NCBI RefSeq assembly: GCF_003255815.1
Contig: NC_037670.1
Coordinates: forward strand, 67,727,742 to 67,791,741
DNA: 64,000 nucleotides
Source: Theropithecus gelada
Taxonomy: Eukaryota > Chordata > Mammalia > Primates > Cercopithecidae
Direction: 5' to 3'
Part shown: piece by piece, positions 43,740-55,324 of the stretch
Layout: every line of letters starts with the position of its first letter
Numbering within the stretch: the stretch's first letter is position 1
The notes under the pieces: model-generated
What the model was told of the DNA's origin: nothing
Database searches by the model: none
What the model saw: the letters and a program-made list of their open reading frames with translations, nothing else
Position numbers and translations under genes: made by a program

Positions 43740-43900
43740 CATTTTCAGTTCTTCTTGGAATTTACTGATCTCTTGAGTCTATGGGCAGGCATCTTTCACA
43801 CATTCTGGAAATTTCTCAGTTATTATCTCTTCAAACATTGCCCTTATTCCATTTTTTTCTTTCTTCTTCTGGAACAAATTCGAGAGGTGTTTCAGAAGTT
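43740..43900 (-). mobile_element. L1M LINE, 5' region fragment
   Basis: ATTCTGGAAATTTCTCAG, TTATTATCTCTTCAAACATTG, TTTCTTCTTCTGGAAC match the antisense motif order also seen at 25820-25900. Confidence 0.6.
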
Positions 43901-44329
43901 CAGTGGGCTCAACTTACTAAGGACATACAAGTTCCCCACTGAGACCAGCTCAGAAGTCCCTAAGAAAACACATAATGACTTGCTTAGCAAAGCCTCGGCC
44001 ACAGGGGGACCTAGTGCCTGAGCTGACCGACCAAGCACAGGGTCCAATAGCAAGCGTGAACCAGGCATCTAGCTGTGGGCATCTGTGGCAATGAGACTGA
44101 TCCACCTCTGCTAGCCTAGCCAGGACAGTCTGGGCCACCAGGGACACCACACAACCCCGCTGTACAAGTCCCCGAACTGCCCTCAGAATGCAGCAGGGCC
44201 TGGACAACCCTCTCACTCACCTCGTCCTCAAAACCAGCCTGGACTAATAGAAAACATAATCTGCTCTCCAGAAAAATTGCCTCAGCTCATCCAACCTTAA
44301 ATACAGAGCTCCCAAGGAAAAAAAAAAAA

Positions 44330-44371
<42 letters not shown>

Positions 44372-45744
44372 CATGCTAGAATCTTCAAGCAGGAAAGAAA
44401 ACCCTCTCAGACAACATATTGGTTCCCATTCCCGAAGAGTTACATGTGCTGAGTGTCTGTTGTGCCTTTATGACAGACATAGAACTGGGAGGATAAAAGC
44501 ATATTTCAGAAAAAGGTTTGGGTTATTTTTCTTGAGCTCAGATTAACATGGCCGATTTCTTTTCAAATCTCCCCACAGCCATGGAGTCTCTGGGTGGCTC
44601 TGCTGTGGAGTGGAACCACGGAGTGAGTCGAGGGAGGCCTGGAAGCACCTCTCAAACAGGGGTGGGAGGCCACACTTGTTTGTTAGGGTTTCTAATGGTG
44701 GGAAAGATGGGGACATGGTCTGACCTGGAATGTAAATCAACACGAAGCTTCCTTCACCAAGGAAGCGCTCCCCAAGGCATATGCCAGCCAGTGTCAGGGG
44801 CATGCGGCTCTGGGTCACTCACACTGTGGGGTGGGCTCTTTAGGACTCCCCACCCCACGGAGCAGGCCCTTCTCCACACACACCCTCCCCAAGTTCCGTG
44901 ACAGCCGCCACTCCCCTATCCACCGAGGAAGGACGGGGTTCATATCGGGACAACCACAAGTAGGAAGTCCTTTTGACGTGGAGTTGTTCTTATTATGCCA
45001 CGATTTTAACTTCCAAATTTGGGGATTGATAAGACTTGTCATGGATAAATAGCCTGAAAATGATTTATAGTTTTTGTTCTCCTCTTGAAAGTAGTCTCAG
45101 TAAAGCCTAACAGCTTGAAATAAGTCAGAATCTGGCACGTACAGCTCTATGCATAAATATAATGTACTCTTTTGCTATATTGATTGATGCAATTATTTCT
45201 GATCACTCCTGTTACCCATGCCTGTCCTCCCAGAGAACGCCTAAGGATTTCTACCCTCGCTGACCCAGGCAAACACAGAGCATATGGAGGATGTTCAGGC
45301 TTCTGCTTTTCTAGTATTGAGAGAAACAAGCATGTGAGTAGCAAGATCTAGACTCCTTTAAATATCAAAAGATAAGGGTTTGTAAAACTTGCCTTTCCTG
45401 CAAAAGGGGACGGGTGAAGAGGGGATAGGCTAGTTCAGGGAAGGAGGGGACCATGGTGCCCCTCCTCCCCAGCGGGGATGGGGACAGGGGCATGGGAGGC
45501 AGAGCTGGGGAGCGTTCAGCTTTCAGACGTCCTCTGCCCTGAGTGCGGGATGCGGGCTGGCAGCATGGCATGGACAGGTGGGCTAGGCAGGCCTCAGCCA
45601 AGCCTCAGGCAAGGAAGGAGCAGGGAGAGACAGGACAGGCGAGAAGAGAGCAGCCCCCAAAGGCCAGGGCAGATGAGGACAACAACATGTCCATGGATAC
45701 TGCCTGGGTGGGAGGCAAGCTCAGGAGGGACATCTGTGCCCCCA
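43901..45744. other. single-copy block with a (CA)n tract
   Basis: A pure A12 plus (CA)20 tract lies at 44319-44369. A TGCTGAGTGTCTGTTGTGCC stretch near 44448 may be an L2/MIR 3' trace. Otherwise nothing recognised. Confidence 0.45.
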
Positions 45745-46065
45745 CCACACGTGTGTGCACACACCACATGCACACACCCTGTACACACACTCACATGATC
45801 ATTGCACACACCACATGCACACATCCAGTACACATACTCACACGACCGTTGAACACCTGTACACACTCTACACATGGGTATAAACATACATCCTTATACG
45901 TGTGCCCACCACACATGCACAGTCACACACTCACATGCACACACACATGCACTTACCCTCACACATGCACCACACACACTGACATGCCCCCGTGCTTTCA
46001 CACGCACACATGCACACATGTTCACACACACACACATACGTACACACATGCACACATGCACACCC
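45745..46065 (+). repeat. CA-rich tract with a ~47-bp repeat unit
   Basis: About 320 bases of CACA/CATG-rich sequence. A unit starting CCACATGCACACA recurs at 45764 and 45811, a spacing of 47, with moderate divergence. Beyond this the tract breaks into CACATGCACACA-like units. Confidence 0.9.
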
Positions 46066-47284
46066 CATCCCTGAACACAGAGGTCCCATGAGCAGATAAA
46101 AGGGGACACCCACATAGGATGATGTGACGACAGAACCTCACAAGATACGAACAGGGACAGCCCTTTCTCCACCCCGCCAAATGAGCCTACGCCCCACGTG
46201 TGTCTGAGGAGCCCGGCCCCAGCAAAGACTGAGGCCTGGCCTACAGGATGCTGTGACGGGAGCTGCTCTTGGCCCCGCCCTGAAGATCAGGCGACTCTTC
46301 ACTGATGCCCAGGCCTCCACTGCCCTCCTGGCCTGTTTCCCCAGCTCAGTTTTCCTTGTTTAACTTTTCCCAGACACTTTCCTCCTTCCTCAGACATCCT
46401 TCCTGCCTTCTCCATCCACCTGCCTCAACTCCATGCAGATTCCCAGCCTCTTGGCCCACGGTCCCTCTACCTGGGAAGTCAGGGGGTCCTCTAGGACCCT
46501 AGGCCATGAAATGGCAGGGTGGGAGGTGGCTCTGCTCCTTGTCACCCCTGCCCACAGGCACGGAGAAGGCCACACAGTACAGAGGCTTCAACAATGGGTG
46601 GAGCTGCAAATCAGACAGAAATGGGAGTGCAAGGCAGGACCATGGACAGCCACCCATGTATAAACTTGAGGCTGGGGTTCCCCGTGGTGGGGATGGGGAC
46701 ACCGTAAACTGAGGTGACCAGGGGACAGGTAGTGAGGAGACACATGTGTTCCCCTCAGGACAGAGGATTTCAGGTGCCCCCAAGACATTTCATGGCCATG
46801 TCCAGGGAGCAGCTGGTGCAGGATTGCAGTGCTCCTGGGGGTCTGCAGGGCCATTGGCCTGGGTGGTCACACCATCCAGGCTGCCTCCCCTCTCCCCACA
46901 CTCTGACCTGTTCAGACACAGTAGGACAGGAAGCTGTGCTCTGGGGAAGAGGGTCCTTTCGTGAGCACCCGGTCACCCCCTGAAAGCCGGGAAGGAGAAC
47001 TGCAGGATGGGACAGAGGACTCTGAGGGAGCAAAGGAATGCAGCACCATGGGGAGTGGACAGCCGTGGAGAGCCTTGGGCCCTGTCCTCCCTGCCACACC
47101 CTCTCAGGCCCCCAGGGCTTCAGGGCAGACAGGACCCCAAAGCAGGCTGAGGCCAGAAGGCCACACCAACTCTGAACACTCTCTGGGTTGAGGGATCAAC
47201 CCAGAGCCAGGGCCGAGCTGGCAGGCACAGCAGGCTATGAGCCAGGCCTGGGGGCAATGGAGAGCCGGCTCCTCACTGGACTCC
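46066..47284. other. GC-moderate single-copy sequence
   Basis: About 1.2 kb; many short overlapping frames in all phases, none with recognisable protein features. Confidence 0.45.
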
Positions 47285-47400
47285 TTTCTCTCCACCTGAC
47301 AGATGGGGAATGTGAGTCTCGGAGAACCTACATTGCAAAGTGGGCCCCAAGTCATGCAAGTGACAGAGTGGTTTGAATGCCCCGCCCATGCTTCCACTCC
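47285..47400 (-). repeat. MIR SINE
   Basis: CACCTGACAGATGGGGAATG, AAGTCATGCAAGTGACAGAG, GTTTGAATGCCC: antisense MIR order. Confidence 0.65.
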
Positions 47401-48389
47401 GGCACTTTAGGACAGGACAGCAGGGCAGGTCCCGGGCCTTTATGGGCCTTCGTTTGATGCAAAACTGGAGCCCAAACCTGCCGTGAGGCCCCCATGGGAG
47501 AGGGCAGCATGTCAGTCAGGTGGTGGGGTCCCCACGAGAGGCCCATCTGAAGTCCAGGGAGCATGCATGGATAAAGAGGGGGTGCCTCCAGAGCCTTCCA
47601 TCTCCAACAGTACAACAAAGGCCAGCTGGACCCAGACTGTCTGCTCAGAGGAAAAGGGCACTCATCTGAGTCTCCCAGAAGACCTGAGGCCCGCCCTGCC
47701 TTGCTTGGTCCCTGGGGTTGCTAAGCTATGAATCAGGGGCCCAGTTGTGCCAGCTGCCTTCCCCGCCCCTGCCCACAACTCACACTCCACCCTGAGCCCC
47801 CAGGTGCCACCTGACCACTGACCACTGATACCCTGGCCTGACCAGCACCATAGGAAGAGACCCCTTTGTGGCTAATTTAAAGAAAACTGTCCTTGGCATT
47901 TAGTGCCTAAATACATCAAAGCATAACTATAATTATCTCAAAGCATACATTGTTATGGATATTGGAACATTCTGTTGTCGTAGAAGTGTGTTCTTGCAGG
48001 TATTGGCAGGCTGTTTCCTTGGCTTTGCACATCTTATGACCATGGGTCGTGACTGGCAAAGAATGTACCTCATTAGTCTCGAGATGGAGCTGAACTTAAA
48101 ATGGCATTACCCTGGCTCTCCCGGGCTCCTGCTTTTCTAACAGGGGAAGCAGGCAGGGGATTTCTGGGGGATAAAGGGACTCACTGGAGCAGGATGAATG
48201 CAATCCATTTTGATCGGACATATTTGCTACTTGGGCATTTTTGGCTTCTCAGCAAATCAAGTAACACCCCAATCTTCAGGGCCAGTTGAGATACCTCAGC
48301 TTCTTCAGGAAACAGGCTCCCTGCCAACACTCCCATTGCACAGGTCTCTGTTCCTTGCAGGAAATGTACAAGGCTACACCGTAGCACAG
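47401..48389. other. single-copy or unclassified old-repeat sequence
   Basis: The part 48000-48130 (GCACATCTTATGACCATGGG, CTCATTAGTCTCGAGATGG) reads like an old retroviral fragment, but I cannot place it. The remainder is unrecognised. Confidence 0.35.
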
Positions 48390-49560
48390 GGATCATTCAG
48401 TCATTCAGTAAATTTCAATAAGCACCTACTAAGACCTAGGCCCTGTCTCAGGCACTGGGGTTAACCTAGATAACAGAGACATGAAAGTTCTCTGCTCCCC
48501 CTAGAAATGGCTTTCTAATGGACATGAAAATGTCTGTAAGCAAAATACATAAGTAAAGACATATAGCATATTAGGTGCTGTTAAGTGCTCCAGAGAGAAA
48601 ACAATGAGATTGGAGGATAGAATCTGGGAGTAGGGGCAGGTGTTATAATAAATGGGACACTCAGGGAAGGCCTCAATAATGCGAAATCAAGCAAAGACCT
48701 GAATCGTTGAGGGAGAAAGCCACCTGTCAACCAAGAAGCAGCAAAGGACCAGACTGCAAAGCAGTAAGACAAGGCGTGTTTTGGGGTCTTAGGAACTGGC
48801 ATTCAGGGAGACACAGATTCAGCTAGAAACCAAACTGTGTTCTCAGGAGAGGAAGGGGAGAGGGATTTTTAAAAGGACTCGGAGGGCGATTACACACGTT
48901 GTTTTGAAAGGACTGTCATTGGTGCAGGCGGCTGGCGTAGTACATGAGTCCGCAGAGCATTGGTTGCCGCTGTTCAGGAGTTGCAGCACTGGCAGATTCA
49001 GTTGTTCTCCAGGATGTTATGGTTGTGGCCGTGAGGCCCAGTGCAAAGGTTCAAGCAAGCTCCTATTTGGCAGGGTTGCAGCCGTGCAGGTAGTCCTTCT
49101 AAGGATGGCTTCTCAACCCCATTTTAGCACTCTGAACCAGAGTAACACCATTCTATCACACTCCACACCCGATTATTAGAGAAAGAGGGAAGAACCTGTG
49201 CAAAGGCCTTGGGTTGGGGCAGGCCCTGCCCGCTCAGGGAACAACAAGAAGTCTGGTGCGGCTGGGATGAAGGGAGCCTGGGAGGGCAGATGAGGTCAGG
49301 GAGAAAACACAGGGCCAGATGGTGGCTTTTATTCTTAATGAGTTGGGCATCTGCTGAAGGACAACCTGGAAGAAGCCCAGGAAAGGGGAAGGCAGCGTGG
49401 ACCAGGAGGTGGCCATGGAGGTGGTCAGTTGTGGCTGCACTCTGGATATGTTTTGAAGGTAGAATCAGTTGCCTTAACTGGAAAATGTGGTTTTTGAAAG
49501 AGACGCATTATGACTCCAAGGTCTGTGACCAGAGCAACTGTAAGTACCGGTGCCACCTCC
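48390..49560 (-). mobile_element. L2 LINE, 3' end and ORF2 fragment, interrupted
   Basis: Antisense L2: CATTCAGTAAATTTCAATAAGC, AGGCACTGGGGTTAACC, ACTCAGGGAAGGCCTC, GCAAAGACCTGAATCG; then after a gap GTGCAAAGGCCTTGGG, GATGAGGTCAGGGAG, CTGGATATGTTTTGAAGGTAG, ATTATGACTCCAAGGTC. The segment 48810-49180 is foreign to L2 and unidentified, so it may be another insertion. Confidence 0.72.
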
Positions 49561-51994
49561 CCTGAGCTGAACTGGAGCGACCCGCAGTGCAGCAGCCAGG
49601 ATGAGGCACTCGGTCTGGGATGTGAGTGCTCAGTACGGAAGCAAGGAGGCCAATGGATAAGGGAATGGCAGCTGAGTGGTCAGGTTGCGGAAAGGGACGT
49701 GGCAGCTGTTTTATGGCTTGAAAGGGAAGTCCTTGCAAAGGTGTTGTAGTTTTATTGTCAGAAACACACCCGGAAGATGTATCTTATTTGCCATCATTTC
49801 GTAACTTTTCCTGCAACATTCAGAGGCACAGTCTGTTGTTGGTGGTCACGAGCCACCACACCCAGCCTATTGTTTGTTGATGAATTAAATAAAATTTCGA
49901 CAACTACTTACCAGGTATTCCAAAGAGAATTTTGTTTGTAACCACTAGAGATTCCACAGTAGAAGGCACCCCTGGTCTTTGGCAGGGTGACAGACCCCAG
50001 AGACAGGGACGGGGCTTCCTGGCCCAAGGGAGCTGGTCACTGGGTTTGTAAAGGAATCTCAAAAGCTGGTGGGAGGTGGGCCTGGACCCATTCACTCCTG
50101 CAAGAATGATCAGTGCTCCCCACTGAAAAATAAACTACGCATCCATTGCCAACCCTGGAGTCTGTTTCCCTGCAGGGCCCTTCTCAGTGGTTTTCCATGG
50201 CAGGGGCTGTTTGTGGAAGTATCTGTGTCCTGGTTTCTTTTGCAGGTCTGTGTTTCTAGAAGTGAGAAATCGTTTGCTTTCCAGAGAGACAGTGGTGGGT
50301 TGGAAATTATGAATCTGTGCCCGTAGCCATTAGCCAGGCACAGGGACTGGCCAGAAGATTCTATTCAAAAGACGAGTCCACTGCCCACAGAGATCAATAA
50401 GCCTCTCGACTTTAAAGGAATATCTATTTTTATTGGTTAATAGATCCTAGTAGGTACTTATATAATAACTTTAAAAAGGAAAAAAAAAAAAGGCTTCCTA
50501 AAGCTTTAAATTTAAATATGCTGACTCTTTGAGAAGAATTCTCAGTGCTGTCGATGGGAAGGACTCCATTTCAGGCAGGGGAAAACTGAATTGGACCCAC
50601 CACCAACCAACCGTGAATTTAGATGTCGTTGCTAAGCTACAGGATAAGAAGCCAGGAAATGCAATTTCATGCAGTTAGGAGTTCAAAGGAAAGGGCTCTA
50701 AGATGCCTAAGATACTAAGACCTTTAAAGAAGATTTAAAGAATGTTAATGTCATTCCAAAAACATGGGTTCTCCCTTATACAAGGATTCCCAAAATAATA
50801 ACAATTTGTTTCACATGTCACATAACAATTCATGCAGTTTGATAATTTTGATATAAAAAATTATTTATCTTATCCTTTAGTGTATCACAGTGTATTACTA
50901 GAATATAACACAAAGTAAGCTTGTGTTTGTTTTCTCTTAATAAATCTAATTAATTTGAACTGCTTAAATTTCTTATTCTGATTTTATGAGTCACTAGCAT
51001 TTTGGAAATGTTTAGGGCTACAAGAATGTGATCATGTGTTCAACCGGACTGAAATTATAATCACTAATGTCTTTATTTTGTTTTTATCGGTCGTTATCGG
51101 TGTCACACTGTGCTGGGGACCCACAGCCACTTCTCTGACAGAGTTGTGGTATCAGCAGCCAGCATGTGGCCTTCCAGGTCAGCTTCAATATCGTTTCCAG
51201 TCCCCTTAGTTGGCTTTAAGTCCTTGAATAGTCCTTGAATGACCTTTAACGATCTGGTAAATTTTCAAAGAAATTACAAGTTCCTAGAAACAGAGAGAGG
51301 AAAAAATACCAGGAACCCAGTTATTTCTTGTTCTCTGACGTCTGAGCTCTGGGTAATCCCCACTCAGTTGGTGATGAGGAAAAACAAGAAACAGAGAGAG
51401 AGCGTCTGCAAACCTGATGGTGAATCCAAGTGACCTGCTGACTGACCACAGCTGGATGGGCAAGCAAGTGTGCCAGGAACTGACCCGTGGAGGTCTGCAG
51501 ATGGTGGTGGCTGGTGGGGCTGGGGAAGAGGGGGCTGGGAAGCTTCAGGAGGAGCGGCTAGAAGCCCCATAAGACAGGAGATGGATCCTCACGACAAAAG
51601 CAGCCTGACGCAAACGTGTCCTGGCCACGGTGCAGGCAGAGTAGAGGCACGCACAACTGGGGGCAGCGGGAGGAGGCTCCACAAAGGCCAACGTGTGGAC
51701 AAGGTGTAGGGAAGCTCCAGGGAGCGACTGCTGGGGCAGAGGGTAGGGTGGCTGCTGGATCCAGAGGGAGAAGCCCTTCTGCAGAGACAGGACCTCAGGC
51801 ACAGGAGGCAGATGGAGGAGAAGCTACAACGATTCCTCCCTCCCTCTCACTTCCCACACCCCCACACAGACAGCAAGAAGCTGGGGGCACCACATGCTGC
51901 CAATGTCTCCATGCAGGACATCTAAAGAAGCCCTCCAAGGTCCCCAGCCCTGGTGATTCAAACACAAATCTAGGCACTGCTAGGGGCCTTGCGA
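49561..51994. other. single-copy block
   Basis: About 2.4 kb. 50470-51130 is AT-rich and repeat-free. GAGCCACCACACCCAGCC at 49850-49867 matches the 5' end of an antisense Alu, but no Alu body follows. Confidence 0.5.
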
Positions 51995-52465
51995 GTATAA
52001 TTAAGCCACTAATCTGCTGACATTAAAATAGAAAGATAATCCTGGATTAGCCAGGTGGACCCAATAGGAAGCAGAAAAAAAAAGAGAAAAGAGAAGCAGG
52101 AGAGACACCAAGCATAGAGAGAGTTTGAGATAACCTGGCTAGTTCTGAGGCATAGGGCCACACACAGGGGCTAGAGACCGGCCTCCAGGACAAAGAGCAG
52201 CTCTGCTGCGGCTCAGAGGACACCGGCCTCGGGCAGGCGCCCACAAGGAGCTGCATCATGCCAGGAACCTGAGTAGGTCTAGAGGCAGATTCATTTGAGA
52301 GCCTCCAGGGAGGAACACAGCCCAGCCTTCACCTCTACTTGAGACTGGTGAGACCCGGAGCAGAGGAGCCCCTGACCCACAGGAACTGTGGGTCACATAA
52401 TAAATCTGGTTTGTTTTAAGCCACCATGTGTGCAGTAATTGGTTATGACAGTAACAGAACACTAA
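51995..52465 (+). mobile_element. MLT1-type LTR, diverged
   Basis: ATAATTAAGCCACTAATCTG, TAATCCTGGATTAGCC, then CATAATAAATCTGG (signal), TTTTAAGCCACCATGTG, ending ACACTAATAG. The 5' end is missing or decayed. Confidence 0.65.
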
Positions 52466-52586
52466 TAGAGGCCCCCAGAAGTGTGAGCTGGATCAAAGTG
52501 AAACAGCAGGATTGCATAAAAGCAGCATTGATGCCTGAATCCACGCCAAGACAAGACTCACCCTGTGGGTGTTGAGAAGGGAAGAC

Positions 52587-52710
52587 AGGCAGAGGGCAGT
52601 GGCTCACACCTATAATCCCAGAATTTTGGGAGGCTGAGGTGGGAGGATCACTTAAGCCAAGACGTTCAAGATCAGCCTGGGTAACATAGCGAGACACTGT
52701 CCCTACAAAA

Positions 52711-52761
<51 letters not shown>

Positions 52762-52923
52762 CTGGAATTGGTGGTGCATGCCTGTAGTCTCAGCTACTCA
52801 GGAGGCTGAGGAGGTAGGTTTGTTTGAGTCCGGGAGTTCAAGGGTGCAATGAACTATGACCCTGCCACTGCACTCCAGCCTGGGCAACAGAGTGAGGCCC
52901 TGTCTCAATAAAAAAAAAAAAAA
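52587..52923 (+). mobile_element. AluJ carrying two microsatellites
   Basis: GGCAGTGGCTCACACC, CTTAAGCCAAGACGTTC, the middle A-rich linker replaced by poly-A plus (AT)n, then a right arm with GAACTATGACCCTGCCACTG (AluJ-type) and poly-A running into (GAA)n. Confidence 0.92.
52719..52759. repeat. (AT)20 in the Alu middle linker
   Basis: 41 uninterrupted bases of alternating A and T after an A13 run. Able to extrude as a cruciform. Confidence 0.98.
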
Positions 52924-52998
52924 GAAGAAGAAGAAGAAGAAGAAGAAGAAGAAGAAGAAGAAGAAGAAGAAGAAGAAGAAGAAGAAGAAGAAGAAGAA
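52924..52998 (+). repeat. (GAA)25 in the Alu 3' tail
   Basis: About 25 uninterrupted GAA units followed by AAGAAAGAC. On the minus strand it is (TTC)n. Pure GAA/TTC tracts form triplexes and can be length-unstable. Confidence 0.98.
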
Positions 52999-54191
52999 AG
53001 AAAGACGCCACATACATATTTACACAAGGAACCATTCCTCACACTAAATGCACAATTCTCAAGTTAGTGCAAAGAATATTTCTTATCCAAGTGCATCTAC
53101 GAGCATATGTCAAATTTTGCTGTAACTCATTAATAAAGGAACCAACATAAAGACAAGGAAGAGGATTAAGGAGCATTTGAAAAACACAGGTTTATAGTCA
53201 GAAATGTCGAAACAGTCTTGCCAAGCTAGATATAAGATACTATAGTGATTGATAAATATGCCATGTTTATTAATCACCAGTATAGACAACATGGAGTTGT
53301 CTTCTCTTCTCTATTTTTGCTTTTCTAAAAAGCAAAAAATCCAACACAGCTATCATTTCCTCAGGGATTCCTTGACCTCACAAGGCTTTATAACTTCTGG
53401 GTCCTCATTAATTAAAGTTACCTCCCTTCCCCCAAAGGGGGCTTACAGAAAATGCTCTGGCGTGGAGGACTCTCAAAATCCTTGTTTCAAGGTTTGCAAT
53501 AAACTATGGTTCTTACATTATATCTAGCCTATTATATCAAGCCTATTTTGTAAGAAGTGGTATTGATGCAGTTATGGGTGTGAGGAGAAGTTCCCATTCT
53601 AGGTATCAGGGGTACCATGGGGGTGGGGACAGGGTGCAAAACCACCTTCCAAGGGACCCCACGCCGATGAGAGAATATCACCCAACTTCCCCTCCCATAG
53701 CTAGACCTATATACAAGGACATAAAAACTCTTTCCAGAATTTGTCTAGCCCCCCCACCTTTTTTCTTGTTCCTTTCAACTATGCGTTCTTTGTTTAGTCT
53801 TTCCTAGAGACCAAATTCCTCAATTTTTGGTGCATATCTTAGCCTACCCTTAACCTCACCCAGAAACTGAACCAGTTCCTTTGGCTCAGTCCAGCTCTCC
53901 CCAGCAGCACAATCTCCCAACTGGAGGCAAGAGGCAGAAGCAGGGCAACCCTGCATCTCAGTGCAGCTGGACAAGAAGGACTGGCCATGGGAGGGGGCCC
54001 AGCGAACCAACCGACCAGACAGTCCCCCAGCGCAGATGGGTGCTGCTCCCCTGCTGGGCACAAGGAGAATGTCCAGTGAGAGCCGGCCAGGCCCCATCAG
54101 GGCAGTGGGCTCAAGGTGAACTGGCCCCAGAGGGTAGGAGTTTTGGTCCCAACTCTGCCACCAGCTCACCAAGAGACTTGGGAAAAAGCTA
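52999..54191. other. single-copy sequence
   Basis: About 1.2 kb; no repeat recognised. An AATAAACTATGG stretch at 53499 resembles an isolated polyadenylation signal, without a transcript to match. Confidence 0.45.
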
Positions 54192-54270
54192 TTACGTTGG
54201 TGCAAACGTACTTGCAGTTTTTGCCCTTGAAAGTAATATTAAAACAGCAATTACTTTTGCACCAACCTAA
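54192..54270. mobile_element. MADE1 mariner MITE (miR-548-type hairpin)
   Basis: TTACGTTGGTGCAAACGTAC at one end and AATTACTTTTGCACCAACC at the other are the MADE1 terminal inverted repeats. The whole is 79 bases, the usual MADE1 length, and TA lies next to each end. The two arms pair across almost the full length. MADE1 is the source of the primate miR-548 family. Here the 5' arm has AAACGTACTTGC in place of AAAAGTAATTGC, which opens mismatches in the stem. Confidence 0.92.
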
Positions 54271-55324
54271 ATACATTGCTCTCTGGGTCTTAGCCTCCCC
54301 ACCTCTGCAATGAGAGGAGGGTGTGCCCATTTCTGCTGTGGTTTTCTAGAATGCCAACAGCTCCTCCTTTGCTCCCTCCACAGGGAACCCTCACTGAAAG
54401 GCACTTGAACACTCCTTCCTGGGGTTCGGGTGTGAGCCCAGATCCCCTCTCTGAGCCTGGTAGCACTTGCTGGCATAGCTTAGAGGCTCCCAGGTGTTGC
54501 TCATGACCAGCTAGGTGCGAAGGAGTGTGCTGAGCCCTCCGAGGGCTGTGAGATGCTGGCCAGATGCTGGAGGGGCAGAGAGAAGCTGAGTTTCCATCGT
54601 GCCCACACACGATGGAATGACCAGACTTTTTGGCTCCCGGGAACTCTATGGCTCAGACCCTTTTAAAGCCGCCAGGAAAGAGCCCTCAGTGCACAGCTCC
54701 CTGGCACCAAGCACTTCCCACCAAGGAGCTGAGGATACAGTCATTTGGTGTGGTGGGTGTGTGGGCACAATGGAAACTCAACCTCTCTCTGCCCCACTGC
54801 CCTGCATCCCCTCCAGTGGGATCCCTGCCTCACCCTCAGAGACCCACTGAGGTAGGCCCTCACTTTTCCGGTCACTCTCAGATAACAAGAGTCATACTGG
54901 TCCTAAACAGTCCACAGTCGTGAAAATGGCCGGTCCATCAAAATAACCAAAACATGCCCTGAGTGGCGCTGTGTGGGGACCACCTGCAGCGGGAAGGCTG
55001 GTACTCGGCTTCCTTCTTCCTTCCCCAAGCTGCCAGCTTCCCCAGGCTGCAGCAAGTAAGGAATGCAAGTGGGGGGTGTGGGACAGGCACTGCCTTGCTC
55101 TCCTCTGGCCAGGCAGTGTCTGAAGCAACTGAGGATGCTTCCCAGGCCCTCCCTGAGCACAGCATCCTCAAACAGCAGGAGGAGCTCATCAGGCTCTCCA
55201 TGAGTGTGAGAGGGTGAGGAGCATCACTGGCTCTGACCCTCCGCTGTGTATCCAGTCCCTCACCTCCCTTGGCAAAACTGACAGGGACGCACTTCCATTC
55301 CCATGTCCTGTGCTGTAGGATGGT
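54271..55324. other. single-copy sequence
   Basis: About 1 kb, GC-moderate, nothing recognised. Confidence 0.45.

Noticed and set aside
45745..46065. CRISPR-like array of spaced repeats
   Set aside because: Units are CA-rich, diverged and contiguous, without unique spacers, in vertebrate DNA.
49850..49867. Tiny Alu remnant (GAGCCACCACACCCAGCC)
   Set aside because: Matches an Alu 5' end but no further Alu sequence follows; too short to call.
52798..53047. Poly-Phe/Leu and poly-Lys frames
   Set aside because: Encoded by the (GAA)25 and poly-A tail of an AluJ.
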